Source: JAEKLB01 sp050249235 (GTDB lineage Bacteria; Actinomycetota; Acidimicrobiia; Acidimicrobiales; CADCSY01). Taken from it: a stretch of DNA of 59,738 nucleotides. The notes beneath the pieces were generated by a model. That model was not told the origin of the DNA, made no database searches, and saw nothing but the letters and a program-made list of their open reading frames with translations. This document shows, piece by piece, positions 42,520 to 51,257 of the stretch. Position 1 is the stretch's first letter. The number at the start of each line of letters is the position of its first letter. The stretch is from contig JBFWQW010000006.1 of assembly GCA_050249235.1 (NCBI GenBank), positions 1 through 59,738 on the forward strand. The letters are read 5' to 3'. The translations under genes were made by a program, and so were the position numbers.

Positions 42520-43419
42520 GTGACGGGCGACGCGGGTGCTGACCAGGTGGCGGATCCGGCCGAGGAGGTCGCGTTCTCGTGGCTCCTCGACCTCGAGCGG
42601 CTCGACCCCGACCTGTTCCGGGCCCGCAGCCCCAACTACACCGGGCGGCCCAACCTGTTCGGCGGCCAGGTGGCGGCGCAGTCCCTCTGGGCGGCAGCGG
42701 CCACGTCCGACCCCGACCACCTGCCCCACTCCTTCCACCTCTACTTCGTGCGACCCGGCCTGGTCGGCCGGCCGGTGCTGCTGCAGGTGCAGCGGGTCCG
42801 CGACGGCCGGTCGTTCACCACCCGCAACGTGGTGGCGAGCCAGGACGGCGAGGCCATCCTGACGATGTCGGCCTCCTTCCACAAGGAGGAGCCCGGGGTG
42901 GCGGACTACTCGCCGCCGGCGACGGCGGTGGCGCCGCCGGACGAGGTGGGCGCCGAGCCCCTGCACCGCAACGGTTGGGCCTCGGGCTACGCCGCCCTCG
43001 ACGTCATCCGGCTCCCACCGGCGGACGACGACGACCCCCGGGTGCCGCACGTCCGGTCGTGGATCCGCTTCCACGACCGCCTCGCCGACGACCCGGTCGT
43101 GCACGCCTGCGCCTTCGCCTACCTCACGGACACCCAGACCGGTTCGGCGCCGAGCCTCGCTTCCGGCCTCGAGTCCGGCTCGTACATGATGACGAGCCTC
43201 GACCACGCCCTCCACTTCCACCGCCCGATCCGGGCCGACGAGTGGGCGCTGGTCGACTTCGAGCCCGTGTCGGTGGGCCGGGGCCGGGGCATGACCCGGG
43301 GCACCATCCACGCCCCCGACGGTCGCCTGGGCGCCACCGTCCAGCAGGAGCTGCTCATGCGGGCGCTCAGCGGCGACCGCCGCCCGTCCGCTCCGCCGAT
43401 CCCCCGGGAGCTCCTCTGA
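42520..43419 (+). CDS. tesB: Acyl-CoA thioesterase II (TesB-like)
   Basis: A 299-residue double hot-dog thioesterase that hydrolyses acyl-CoA to free fatty acid and CoA. Typical segments are FSWLLDLERLDPDLFRARSPNYTGRPNLFGGQVAAQSLWAAA, HSFHLYFVRPGLVGRPVLLQVQRVRDGRSFTTRNVVASQ, FHDRLADDPVVHACAFAYLTD, and SLDHALHFHRPIRADEWALVDFEPVSVGRGRGMTRGTIHAPDG. The catalytic Asp/Gln/Thr region is in place. The GTG at 42520 follows GGGAG. It is divergent from the hybrid kinase and convergent with an acyl-CoA dehydrogenase gene, suggesting a fatty-acid link. Confidence 0.93.
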   Translation: MTGDAGADQVADPAEEVAFSWLLDLERLDPDLFRARSPNYTGRPNLFGGQVAAQSLWAAAATSDPDHLPHSFHLYFVRPGLVGRPVLLQVQRVRDGRSFTTRNVVASQDGEAILTMSASFHKEEPGVADYSPPATAVAPPDEVGAEPLHRNGWASGYAALDVIRLPPADDDDPRVPHVRSWIRFHDRLADDPVVHACAFAYLTDTQTGSAPSLASGLESGSYMMTSLDHALHFHRPIRADEWALVDFEPVSVGRGRGMTRGTIHAPDGRLGATVQQELLMRALSGDRRPSAPPIPRELL

Positions 43420-43445
43420 TCCCGATCATCCGCTCTGCGTTCGAG

Positions 43446-43487
43446 GATCCACGCATGTGCAGGAACCGTGAACCCGGAACCGATCGC
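43446..43487. repeat. 42-bp dispersed element, copy 2
   Basis: This matches 11654-11695 at 38 of 42 positions. Unlike copy 1, its left hairpin arm is degenerate, so the stem is largely lost here. It lies between two convergent genes. Confidence 0.8.
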
Positions 43488-43491
43488 GACC

Positions 43492-44715
43492 TCAGGAGCG
43501 GAGGGTCTTGCTCCAGGGCACGCCCCGGTCGGCGGCGGGCTCGCGCGGGAGGCCGAGCACCCGGTCGCCGATGATGTTGCGCTGGATCTGGTCGGTGCCG
43601 CCGGCGATGGCGATGCCCGGGCTGCCGACCGCGCCCCGCTGCAACGCACCCGGCCCGCTGCGGCCCCGCCGCATGGACGCCATGTCCTCGGGCTGGTCGT
43701 AGCCGCCCTCGAGGATGGTGCCCTCGGGGCCGAGCAGCACCGGCGCCCAGTCGGCCAGGCGCCGACCGACGACGGAGTTGGCCAGCTTGCCGAGCGAGCC
43801 CTCGGGCCCGGAGCTGCCCTGCGAGCGCATGACGTTGGCGCGGACGGTGAGGAGGCGGAGCACCTCGGTGTCGACCCAGTGGCGCATGAGCTCGGACTTC
43901 AGGGCGATGGCCGCCGGCGAGGTCTTGTCGTCGCGAGCCTTCCAGGCCTCGACCACCCCGGCGATGGCGCCCGAGCCCCGGGCCGGCGGCGACGGCATGT
44001 TGTAGCGCTCGTGCACCAGCGTGTGCTGGGAGACGGTCCAACCGTCGCCCACCGGGCCGAGGCGCTCGGCGTCGGGCACGCGGACGTCGTGGAGGAAGAC
44101 CTCGTTGAACTCGGCGCCGCCGCTCATCTGGCGCAGCGGCCGCACCTCGACGCCGGGCGCGGTCATGTCGAGGACGAACTGGGTGAGCCCGGCGTGCTTC
44201 GGCACGTCGGGGTCGGTGCGGGCCAGGAGGATGGCGACCTTGGCCCGGTGGGCACCCGAGGTCCACACCTTCTGGCCGTTGACGATCCACTCGTCGCCGT
44301 CCCGGACCGCCCGGGTGGCGAGCGAGGCCAGGTCGGAGCCGGCGCCGGGCTCGCTGTAGAGCTGGCAGCCCATCAGCTCGGCCGTGAACAGCGGGCGGAG
44401 GTACTTCTGCTTCTGCTCCTCCGAGCCGTAGGCCAGGATCGAGGCCGCACCCTGCCCGGCGGCGATGGCGTTGGTCGAGCGGCCGTTCGGCGGTGCCCCG
44501 GCCGCGGCCAGGCGGTCGTCGATGTGGCGCTGGTGGTCGATGCTCAGGCCCAGGCCGCCGTAGCCGACCGGGTTCTGGATGTAGGCCAGGCCGGCGTCGA
44601 ACTGGGCCCGCAGGAAGGTGACGGGCTCGGTCGAGGCCGGGGGATGGGCGGCCAGGAGCTCGTCGATGACCCGATCGACCTGCTCGTCCTGTCCGTCGGT
44701 ACTGTTCGAGTCCAC
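43492..44715 (-). CDS. Acyl-CoA dehydrogenase family protein
   Basis: A 407-residue flavoenzyme. The central FAD- and substrate-contact segments are YSEPGAGSDLASLATRAVRDGDEWIVNGQKVWTSGAHRAKVAILLARTD and GGAEFNEVFLHDVRVPDAERLGPVGDGWTVSQHTLVHERYN. The C-terminal helical domain ends IAGGTDQIQRNIIGDRVLGLPREPAAD. It should oxidise an acyl-CoA at the alpha-beta bond; chain specificity is unknown. The GTG at 44715 is supported by TACCGT exactly 6 nt upstream. It is convergent with the thioesterase gene and downstream of folD. Confidence 0.9.
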   Translation of the reverse strand: MDSNSTDGQDEQVDRVIDELLAAHPPASTEPVTFLRAQFDAGLAYIQNPVGYGGLGLSIDHQRHIDDRLAAAGAPPNGRSTNAIAAGQGAASILAYGSEEQKQKYLRPLFTAELMGCQLYSEPGAGSDLASLATRAVRDGDEWIVNGQKVWTSGAHRAKVAILLARTDPDVPKHAGLTQFVLDMTAPGVEVRPLRQMSGGAEFNEVFLHDVRVPDAERLGPVGDGWTVSQHTLVHERYNMPSPPARGSGAIAGVVEAWKARDDKTSPAAIALKSELMRHWVDTEVLRLLTVRANVMRSQGSSGPEGSLGKLANSVVGRRLADWAPVLLGPEGTILEGGYDQPEDMASMRRGRSGPGALQRGAVGSPGIAIAGGTDQIQRNIIGDRVLGLPREPAADRGVPWSKTLRS

Positions 44716-44721
44716 CGGCCG

Positions 44722-44727
44722 ACGGTA
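44722..44727 (-). promoter_or_regulatory. -10 element of the acyl-CoA dehydrogenase gene (leaderless)
   Basis: TACCGT on the minus strand, with a 6-nt spacer to the GTG at 44715. Confidence 0.55.
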
Positions 44728-44786
44728 CCCGAGGCCGGCTCGACAGCGCCCCTTGCGTCCAGCCGCGCCGGGGAGGGGACGGTCGC

Positions 44787-45644
44787 TCAGGCCCGCCGCT
44801 CGGCGCAGGAGACGGTGTTCGAGAGGAGCAGCGCCACCGTCGTCGGGCCGACGCCACCCAGGCGGGGCGTCATCCAGCCGGCCACTTCGGCGCAGGCTTC
44901 GTCGACGTCGGACAGCACCCGCCGGCCCTCGAACGTCATGCCCCCGCCCACCACGCAGGCGCCGGGCCGGACCATGTCCGGCTGGATCATGTTCGGCACC
45001 CCGGCGGCGGCGATGAGGATGTCGGCCTGCCTGGTGTAGTCGGCGATGTTGGGGACGCCCGTGTGCACGGTCGTGACCGCGGCGTTGGCACCCGGCTCCT
45101 TGAGCGACAGCAGCATCGACAGCGGTCGGCCCAGGGTGGGACCCCGGCCGACGACCACGACGTGGCGGCCGGCCACCGGGACCTCGTAGTGGCGGAGCAT
45201 AGCCACGATCCCGACCGGCGTGCACGGCCTCGGCCCGGGCGCGCCGAGCGCCAGCAGCCCGAGGTTGTGGGGGTGCAGGCCGTCGGCGTCCTTCGACGGG
45301 TCGATGGCGGCGACGGCGGCGTTGAAGTCGCAGCCCGGCGTGGGGTTCTGGATCAGGAAGGCGTCGACGGCCGGATCGTCGTTGAACCGGCGAACGGCCT
45401 CGTCGAGGCCGGCCTGGTCGCCGGCGGCCACGTCGATGTGGTGCGAGCCGATGCCGACCTGCTCGCAGGTCTCGTGCTTCTTGCGGACGTAGCCGGCCGA
45501 CGCCGGGTCGTCGCCCACGAGGATCGTGCCCAGGCCGACGCTTCGACCGGCGGCGGCGAGCACGGCCACCCGGGCGGTGACGTCGGCCAGGACGGCGTCG
45601 GCCACCGGGGCCCCCGGCATCCAGATGACCCCGTCGGTGCTCAT
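44787..45644 (-). CDS. folD: Methylenetetrahydrofolate dehydrogenase/cyclohydrolase
   Basis: A 285-residue FolD that interconverts methylene-, methenyl- and formyl-THF using NADP. The catalytic Tyr and Lys are in SAGYVRKKHETCEQVGI, and the DPSKDADGLHP motif is near-canonical. The nucleotide loop is VVVGRGPTLGRPLSMLL and the end motif is TPRLGGVGPTTVALLLSNT. The usual QLPLP near residue 95 reads QNPTPGCD here, a clear departure that may affect substrate geometry. It is followed on the same strand by the acyl-CoA dehydrogenase gene and preceded by purH, which uses its formyl-THF product. Confidence 0.92.
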   Translation of the reverse strand: MSTDGVIWMPGAPVADAVLADVTARVAVLAAAGRSVGLGTILVGDDPASAGYVRKKHETCEQVGIGSHHIDVAAGDQAGLDEAVRRFNDDPAVDAFLIQNPTPGCDFNAAVAAIDPSKDADGLHPHNLGLLALGAPGPRPCTPVGIVAMLRHYEVPVAGRHVVVVGRGPTLGRPLSMLLSLKEPGANAAVTTVHTGVPNIADYTRQADILIAAAGVPNMIQPDMVRPGACVVGGGMTFEGRRVLSDVDEACAEVAGWMTPRLGGVGPTTVALLLSNTVSCAERRA

Positions 45645-45716
45645 CGGATCGGCGCTCGTCGGGGTTCGGTCCTCATGACCCGACCATCATGCCTGCGGGG
45701 GCGCCCCGGCCCCCGG

Positions 45717-47276
45717 TCAATGCAGGAAGTGCCGCTCGCCCGTGAGGACCATGGCCAGGCCGAGCTCGTCGGCCCGGGCCGTGTTCTCGTCGTCCTTCAC
45801 CGAACCGCCCGGCTGGAGCACCACCGCCACTCCCGCCTGGGCGGCGGCCTCGATGCCGTCGGGGAAGGGGTAGAAGCCGTCGGTGGCCGAGGCCCCGCCC
45901 TTGGCCCGGCCGGCGGCCTTGGCGGCCGCGATCTCGGCCGCGCCGACCCGGCTCTGCTGGCCGGCGCCGACGCCCACCGCCTGCCCGTCCTTCACCAGGG
46001 CGACGCAGTTCGACTTCACGTAGGCGCAGATCCGCCAGGCCAGCTCGGCGTCGGCCCACTCCGCCTCGGTGGGCGACCGCTTGGTGACGACCCGCCAGTC
46101 GGCCCGGGTCGTGTCGAACCTGGGGGCCTGCTGCACCAGCCAACCCCCGCTCAAGTGGCGCACCTCGAGCGGGTCACGGGTGGGGGGCGAGGCGGACAGG
46201 ACGCGGGTGTTCTTGCGCTTGGCCCGAAGGACGTCGAGCACGCCGTCCTCGTAGCCGGGGGCGATCACCACGTCGGCCTGGGCCGCGTTCGCCATCCGCT
46301 CCGCGGTGGCGAGGTCGACCGGCCGGTTGAAGGCGACGATCCCGCCGAAGGCGGACTGCTCGTCGCCCTCGTAGGCGAGCCTGTAGGCCTCGGCCAGCGT
46401 GCCGGCCACGCCGACCCCGCAGGGGTTGGCGTGCTTGATGATCGCCACGCCGGGCTGGTCGGTGAGGTCGTGGGCCAGCAGCCAGGCGGCGTCGGCGTCG
46501 AACCAGTTCAGGTACGACATGGCCATGCCCTGGTGCAGCTCGACGCTGTCCCACCAGCCGGGCCGGCGCGTCCGGTAGCGGGCGCCCGCCTGGTGAGGGT
46601 TCTCGCCGTAGCGCAGGACGTCGACCCGTTCGAGGGCGAGGTGCAGGGTGGGCGGGAGCGCGGCGGCGGCATCGCCGCCTCGGGCGTCGGTGTCGCCCGA
46701 CGACTCGTCGAACCAGGTGACGACGGCGGCGTCGTAGGCCGCGGTGTGGGCGAAGGCCTTGCGGGCCAGGCCGCGGCGGGTCGCGTCGGACAGGGCACCG
46801 CCGGCCTGCAGCTCCCCGAGCACCACGCCGTAGTCGGCCGGGTCGACGACGATCCCGACATGGGCGTGGTTCTTGGCCGCGGCCCGGGTCATGGCGGGGC
46901 CGCCGATGTCGATGAGATCCTCGGCCGACGCCCCGCTGCCGTGGGCGAAGGCCGACGGGTCGCTCCCGAACGGATAGAGGTTGGCGACCACCAGCGCGAA
47001 GGGCTCGATGCTGTAGGTGGCGAGGTCGGCCTGGTGCTCGGGATCGGTGGGGTCGGCCAGGATCGCCCCGTGGATCAGGGGGTGCAGGGTCACGACCCGG
47101 TGCCCGAGCATGGGCGGGAACCCGGTGAGCTCGGCCAGGTCGGTGACCGCGAGACCCTGCTCGGCCAGGTGCCGGGCCGTGCCGCCGCTCGACACCAGGT
47201 CCCAGCCCAGATCGGCCAGGCCCCGGGCCAGCTCGGCCACGCCCGCCTTGTCGTAGACGCTCAGGAGCGCCCTCAT
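45717..47276 (-). CDS. purH: Bifunctional AICAR transformylase/IMP cyclohydrolase
   Basis: A 519-residue PurH. The N-terminal IMP cyclohydrolase domain has LLSVYDKAGVAELARGLADLGWDLVSSGGTARHL and ELTGFPPMLGHRVVTLHPLIHGAIL. The C-terminal transformylase has RYGENPHQ, the catalytic KHANPCGV and the ending SVKDDENTARADELGLAMVLTGERHFLH. It performs the last two steps of IMP synthesis, taking the formyl group from 10-formyl-THF. It lies 28 bp downstream of purN on the same strand, forming a purine pair with folD nearby. Confidence 0.95.
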   Translation of the reverse strand: MRALLSVYDKAGVAELARGLADLGWDLVSSGGTARHLAEQGLAVTDLAELTGFPPMLGHRVVTLHPLIHGAILADPTDPEHQADLATYSIEPFALVVANLYPFGSDPSAFAHGSGASAEDLIDIGGPAMTRAAAKNHAHVGIVVDPADYGVVLGELQAGGALSDATRRGLARKAFAHTAAYDAAVVTWFDESSGDTDARGGDAAAALPPTLHLALERVDVLRYGENPHQAGARYRTRRPGWWDSVELHQGMAMSYLNWFDADAAWLLAHDLTDQPGVAIIKHANPCGVGVAGTLAEAYRLAYEGDEQSAFGGIVAFNRPVDLATAERMANAAQADVVIAPGYEDGVLDVLRAKRKNTRVLSASPPTRDPLEVRHLSGGWLVQQAPRFDTTRADWRVVTKRSPTEAEWADAELAWRICAYVKSNCVALVKDGQAVGVGAGQQSRVGAAEIAAAKAAGRAKGGASATDGFYPFPDGIEAAAQAGVAVVLQPGGSVKDDENTARADELGLAMVLTGERHFLH

Positions 47277-47304
47277 CGGGTGGCTGCGTTCGTGGGCACG
47301 GCGG

Positions 47305-47871
47305 TCATGGGAGCGTTCCTTCGATGAGCTGGCGGATGATGTCGGGAAAGCGTCGGCGCTCGACCTGCTTGATGCGCTCGTGCAGCGAGTCCTCGGTGTC
47401 GCCCGGCAGGACGGCTACGGCCTCCTGGGCGAGGATCGTGCCCTCGTCGACGGCCTCGTCGGCGAGGTGGGCGGTCCAGCCGGTCACCTTGACCCCGGCG
47501 GCCAGCGCGTCGCGCACCGCGTGCCACCCCTTGAAGGCGGGGAGCAGGGCCGGATGGGTGTTGACCAGTCGGTTCGGGAACTCGGCGGCCAGGCCGGGGA
47601 CGATCGTCCCGAAGCCGGCCATCACGACCAGCTCCACCTCGTACTTGCGCAGGACGTCGCCGACCAGGGCGGTGTAGGCGGCCCGGTCGAAGCGGGGCGA
47701 GAAGTCGGTGCGCTCGACGAGCTCGGCGGCGACGCCGAACGACTCGGCCACCTCGGTGGCGGCGCAGGGCCGGTCGACCACCACCACCGCGACGGGGATG
47801 CCGTCCCGCAGGATGGCGTCGAGGATCGTGCCGCTGCCCGATGCCAGCACCCCGACCCGCACCGGCGTCAC
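47305..47871 (-). CDS. purN: Phosphoribosylglycinamide formyltransferase
   Basis: A 188-residue GAR transformylase, the third step of purine synthesis, using 10-formyl-THF. VRVGVLASGSGTILDAIL is the substrate phosphate loop. VVMAGFGTIVPGLAAEFPNRLVNTHPALLPAFKGWHAV carries the catalytic Asn and His, and the Asp is in ADEAVDEGTILAQ. The GTG at 47871 starts just before the first strand. A GGGGAGGGG stretch lies about 14 nt upstream, somewhat far for a ribosome binding site. It forms a tight pair with purH. Confidence 0.92.
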   Translation of the reverse strand: MTPVRVGVLASGSGTILDAILRDGIPVAVVVVDRPCAATEVAESFGVAAELVERTDFSPRFDRAAYTALVGDVLRKYEVELVVMAGFGTIVPGLAAEFPNRLVNTHPALLPAFKGWHAVRDALAAGVKVTGWTAHLADEAVDEGTILAQEAVAVLPGDTEDSLHERIKQVERRRFPDIIRQLIEGTLP

Positions 47872-47902
47872 GGTACCAGCGGGCCCCTCCCCCGTCGCCG
47901 GC

Positions 47903-47960
47903 CCCGTTCTTTGTCGATCGACCCCGGGACGACAGCCGCCCCTCCGTCGAGAAGAACGGG
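47903..47960. other. 9-bp inverted repeat upstream of purN
   Basis: CCCGTTCTT (47903-47911) and AAGAACGGG (47952-47960) are perfect complements 40 bp apart, between the lipoprotein stop and the purN start. It may be the terminator of the lipoprotein transcript or an operator for purNH. The long loop makes either assignment weak. Confidence 0.3.
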
Positions 47961-47975
47961 AGGCGGGTGCGACCG

Positions 47976-48752
47976 TCAGCGGGGATCGAGGGGGCCCGGT
48001 GGCACCGTGAGCTCGTCGGCCACCTCGACCGCATCCCGGCCGACCAGGGGGAATAGCGGGCTCCGTTCCGGGACGGCGGGACGCACCACCGGCGGGCTGG
48101 GCTCGTCGCCCTGTCGCCCGGCACCTCGTGCCTCGGCGAGTGCGAAGCTGCCCGTCGAGACATCCGCCGCCGAGAGCTTCCCGTCGAGGTCGACGTAGAG
48201 GGCGCCGTAGGCCGGCCAGGTGACCGGGGTGTAGCCGGATGCCCACCCACCCGAGAACTCACCTTGTCGCGTCAGGAAGAAGAGGTACTGGGCGCCGACC
48301 GACCGGCGCATGTCGTCCACCATCCGGGACTCGTCGCCCGGCGCGACCAGCGCCCGCAGGGCGAGGGAGACCGTCGACCGGTCATCCGGCGAGTAGCGCC
48401 CGCCGATGAACGAGTCGACCGCGACCGTGACGTCGACGACCGCCACCAGCCCGCCACCGCCCTCCCCTGCCGGGGTTGCCAGATCGACCGATCGCACGGT
48501 GCCGAGCAGGACGAGATCGCTGTCATCGCGAAGGGCCGCCGGCGTCCGTGGCACCGCTGGCGGGAGACCCGTCACGAAGTCGGGGACGAGCGCCATGTCG
48601 TAGCGGACGAGCGCATCGAAGCCACCTGCGTCGGCAACTGGTCGCCTCTCGGATGAGGGCACAAGAACCCGGCTTTCGTCGTTCATCGCCGACGCACCAC
48701 ACGATGATGCAATCACGACCAGTCCTAAGACGTAGACCTTGAGCCTCTTCAT
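47976..48752 (-). CDS. Putative lipoprotein of unknown function
   Basis: A 258-residue exported protein. The N-terminus MKRLKVYVLGLVVIASSCG gives a signal peptide with a lipobox cysteine at residue 18. The mature part has segments VRYDMALVPDFVTGLPP, LVLLGTVRSVDLATPAGEGGGGLVAVVDVTVAVDSFIGG and QYLFFLTRQGEFSGGWASGYTP, but no family that I recognise. ATG 48752 has GGAGGG just upstream, so the longer frame to 48788 is rejected. It lies downstream of, and in the same direction as, the metzincin gene, and its 5' end falls at the edge of the AT-richer patch. Confidence 0.75.
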   Translation of the reverse strand: MKRLKVYVLGLVVIASSCGASAMNDESRVLVPSSERRPVADAGGFDALVRYDMALVPDFVTGLPPAVPRTPAALRDDSDLVLLGTVRSVDLATPAGEGGGGLVAVVDVTVAVDSFIGGRYSPDDRSTVSLALRALVAPGDESRMVDDMRRSVGAQYLFFLTRQGEFSGGWASGYTPVTWPAYGALYVDLDGKLSAADVSTGSFALAEARGAGRQGDEPSPPVVRPAVPERSPLFPLVGRDAVEVADELTVPPGPLDPR

Positions 48753-48789
48753 CTTCCCTCCGATTCTCGTAGCGTCCTCACACAACATG

Positions 48790-49620
48790 AGATCGGCGTC
48801 TAGAGACTTGCCTTTTCCCCATTAGTAGTGGAGATTCAGATTCGCTTGGTCAGGCAAGCCAAGCTGGTACCCAAAGGTTCCGAACCCGAACGTATGCATA
48901 AACGTTGCTTCGTGCCAGGTATTATACGAAGGAATGTGCCACCCGAATATCGAAACTCCTTGATCTTGATAGAGACCGAAGATGTCATGCACGTCCCCCG
49001 AGTGGTTCGAGTGACGTAGTCCGAGCGTATGGCCGAACTCATGGGCTGCCACGTATCGCTGGTCAAGATTGCTGAGACCGCTCCAGGCATTGATGTTTAT
49101 GAAGACCAGCTTCTTGTCGCACACACGATGGGGATGAGTTCCATAGACCGCTGCGACGCCATCCCAGCATCGCGTCGTGAACGGCGGAAGCATGGGGTCG
49201 GTATGGGGGAAGAACAGTACGTCCTGAATCGAATTCCTTGCACCTCGGTTGATCGTGAGATCTGTTGGCTCTATCCAGTCCTCAATCGCTTGATTTATGA
49301 CATCATCAAACGCCCACGTTGCCGGGTTGAAGCTCCACGTGCTGACGCTCCACTCTTGAACCGGGTGATCGGCGAGCATCAGTCGCTCAGCCACAGCTAG
49401 GGGGTCCTCGTTGTATACCGACCCGAACGTGTTGGCGTCGGCACCTGAGTGAGCTTCCACTGGCCCTTCAAACAGAACGGATCCAAGAAGCGCCAGAAGG
49501 ACCGCACCAGCCATGGAGCGTCTCGACATCTACCTTGACCCCTTGCTTCAGCACCGTTCGAGTCTCGATGCGGTTCGAGCATCTACTTACGCGCTGTTGT
49601 TGTCAATATCCGGGAGAACT
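48790..49620. other. AT-richer patch of probable foreign origin
   Basis: Across this interval the base composition falls to roughly half G+C by eye, with A/T-ending codons and stretches such as GGTATTATACG. Flanking genes use G/C-ending codons almost throughout. It spans the metzincin gene and its borders. No insertion sequence, attachment site or repeat was found at the edges. Confidence 0.6.
48822..49529 (-). CDS. Secreted metzincin-like zinc metalloprotease
   Basis: A 235-residue exported protein. A signal peptide (SMAGAVLLALLGSVLFEGPVEAHS) is followed by an acidic region with many aromatics. The zinc site is AAHEFGHTLGLRHSNH: His163, Glu164, His167 and His173 complete the HExxHxxGxxH signature of metzincins. 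A possible Met-turn is EATFMHTF. Two cysteines (CWDG, VCDKK) may form a disulfide. It is probably an extracellular protease of matrixin-like shape; the substrate is unknown. Codon use is far less GC-biased than neighbouring genes, so it was probably acquired by transfer. The lipoprotein gene follows on the same strand. Confidence 0.82.
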   Translation of the reverse strand: MSRRSMAGAVLLALLGSVLFEGPVEAHSGADANTFGSVYNEDPLAVAERLMLADHPVQEWSVSTWSFNPATWAFDDVINQAIEDWIEPTDLTINRGARNSIQDVLFFPHTDPMLPPFTTRCWDGVAAVYGTHPHRVCDKKLVFININAWSGLSNLDQRYVAAHEFGHTLGLRHSNHSGDVHDIFGLYQDQGVSIFGWHIPSYNTWHEATFMHTFGFGTFGYQLGLPDQANLNLHY

Positions 49621-49632
49621 ACAGTGCGCGCG

Positions 49633-50130
49633 CTACTGGCGCTCGATGCGGTGGTAGCCGTCGGCCGGGTTCCACCACTCGATGACGAGGTGGTCGCCCT
49701 CGGGCCGGAGGTGGCCGAGCTCGGTGACGTCGACGCGGAAGAGGTCGTAGCTCCCCGGCTCGGGGTGCGGGTCGTCGCTCCCTTCACCGAGGGCGGCGCC
49801 GAACGCGGCCTGCACCTCGGGGTCGTCGACGAGGACGGCCCGGCCGGCCACCTTGGCGTCGCCGTCGGCCACGGCCTTGTCGACGGTGGCCGCGTGCAGC
49901 GCCACCCGGCCGTCCCGGCGCAGATCGGCGCCCTTGCGGGCGCCGGGCATGGAGCCCAGCCAGAGCTCGCCCAGCAGGAACGACGGCTCGATGCCCGTCA
50001 CCCGGGGCGAGCCGTCGGCCCGCAACGTCGCCATGATCGCCAGGCCGGTGGCCTGGAAGCGGGCCCGCACCTTCCCGGCCAGCACCTCGACGTCGCCCGC
50101 TGCGCCCTCCAGCTCACCCCACGTCGCCAT
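49633..50130 (-). CDS. Pyridoxamine 5'-phosphate oxidase family protein
   Basis: A 165-residue split-barrel flavin- or F420-binding protein. Conserved parts are LAIMATLRADGSPRVTGIEPSFLLGELWLGSMPGARKGADLRRDGRVALHAATVDK and GSYDLFRVDVTELGHLRPEGDHLVIEWWNP, typical of the PPOX superfamily seen in actinobacteria. The exact cofactor and substrate are not clear. ATG 50130 follows AGGATGGGG. Composition returns to the GC-rich norm immediately beyond the AT-richer patch. Confidence 0.78.
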   Translation of the reverse strand: MATWGELEGAAGDVEVLAGKVRARFQATGLAIMATLRADGSPRVTGIEPSFLLGELWLGSMPGARKGADLRRDGRVALHAATVDKAVADGDAKVAGRAVLVDDPEVQAAFGAALGEGSDDPHPEPGSYDLFRVDVTELGHLRPEGDHLVIEWWNPADGYHRIERQ

Positions 50131-50187
50131 CGCCCCATCCTGCCGAGGCGGTGTGACAGCGGACCAGCGCAGCAGCAGCCGCTCGCG

Positions 50188-51156
50188 CTAGCCGACGAGG
50201 GCGGGGAGGCCGGCCCGGAGCTCGTCGAGCGTGGCCGCCAGGGCGGACGCCCACTCGGCGCCGGGGCCGTCGGCCGACATGGCCGCGCCCGTGCGGTCGC
50301 CGACGATGAGCAGCTCGTCGAGGCCGTCCGGCCCGGCCACCACGGCCTCCCAGGGCGTGCCGCCGGCCTGGAAGCGCATGTCGCCCATCACCACCGGCTC
50401 GCCGGCTCGGGTGTGGGACCCGGCGATCACGCACCGGAACAGGTCGCTGCCGAGCGTCCCGGCGGGGGTGGCGACCGCGCCCGCCGGCGTCCGCTGCAGG
50501 ATCACCACCGGGCCGACGTCGTGGACCCCGAGGAGGCTCACGGCCACCCGGCGCCCGTCGCCGAAGTCGCGCCAGGTGCTGGCCTCCTCGAAGCTGCCGT
50601 CGACGTGGCCCATCCTGCTGAAGGTCTTGTCGACCGTCGTGACGAGCCCGTCCACGCCGTCGTCCTCGTCGGGGAGGATCACCGGGAGCAGGTCGCCGTA
50701 GTGCTGCTTGGTCATGGCGATGGCCTCGGGGCTGGAGTACTGGGCCCGGAGCTCGGGGTTGGTGGGCCGCACCCGGTGGCCCCGGCGGTCGGCGAAGAAG
50801 ATGACCCGCCAGTTGCCCTCGACGTGCGGCGCGTCGCCGTCGCTGCCGTACGGGCGACCCGAGCGCTGGAGCCGGAACTCGCCGTGGTGGTAGCGGTCGC
50901 GGCCCACCCACAGCTCGCCCTTCATCACCACCCGGAAGTTGTCGCAGGGATGCGAGTGGGCCGGCGTGAGGTCGGTCGGTCCGGCCAGCTGCTCGGGCGT
51001 GGACGGCGCGTCGAAGAACAGCCCCACCAGCGGTCCGGCCACGGGGTCGCCGATGCCGACCAGGACCGGCATGCCCGAGCGCTCGTTGAGCGGCGGCTTC
51101 CCGAAGGAGAGGTCGAACTCGTCGCTCGGAAGGTCGAGCCCCGCAGCACCGATCAT
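50188..51156 (-). CDS. Cupin-like protein of unknown function
   Basis: A 322-residue soluble protein that appears to hold two cupin-like barrels. The first includes PAHSHPCDNFRVVMKGELWVGRDRYHHGEFRLQRSG, with histidines in the usual metal-binding pattern. The second includes FRCVIAGSHTRAGEPVVMGDMRFQAGGTPWEAVVAG. No signal peptide and no adjacent catalytic partner are seen. It may bind a small molecule or metal; no activity can be assigned. The start at 51156 is the first methionine of the conserved stretch, with no strong ribosome binding site. Confidence 0.7.
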   Translation of the reverse strand: MIGAAGLDLPSDEFDLSFGKPPLNERSGMPVLVGIGDPVAGPLVGLFFDAPSTPEQLAGPTDLTPAHSHPCDNFRVVMKGELWVGRDRYHHGEFRLQRSGRPYGSDGDAPHVEGNWRVIFFADRRGHRVRPTNPELRAQYSSPEAIAMTKQHYGDLLPVILPDEDDGVDGLVTTVDKTFSRMGHVDGSFEEASTWRDFGDGRRVAVSLLGVHDVGPVVILQRTPAGAVATPAGTLGSDLFRCVIAGSHTRAGEPVVMGDMRFQAGGTPWEAVVAGPDGLDELLIVGDRTGAAMSADGPGAEWASALAATLDELRAGLPALVG

Positions 51157-51257
51157 CCCGCACCCCCGTCTCGTCGCCCCGCCGGGGCGTCGTCAGCGTC
51201 GCCCTCAGCCTAGGCACGGCGTACGGGCCCGTCTCGGGCGAGGCGCGCCCCGTCCGC

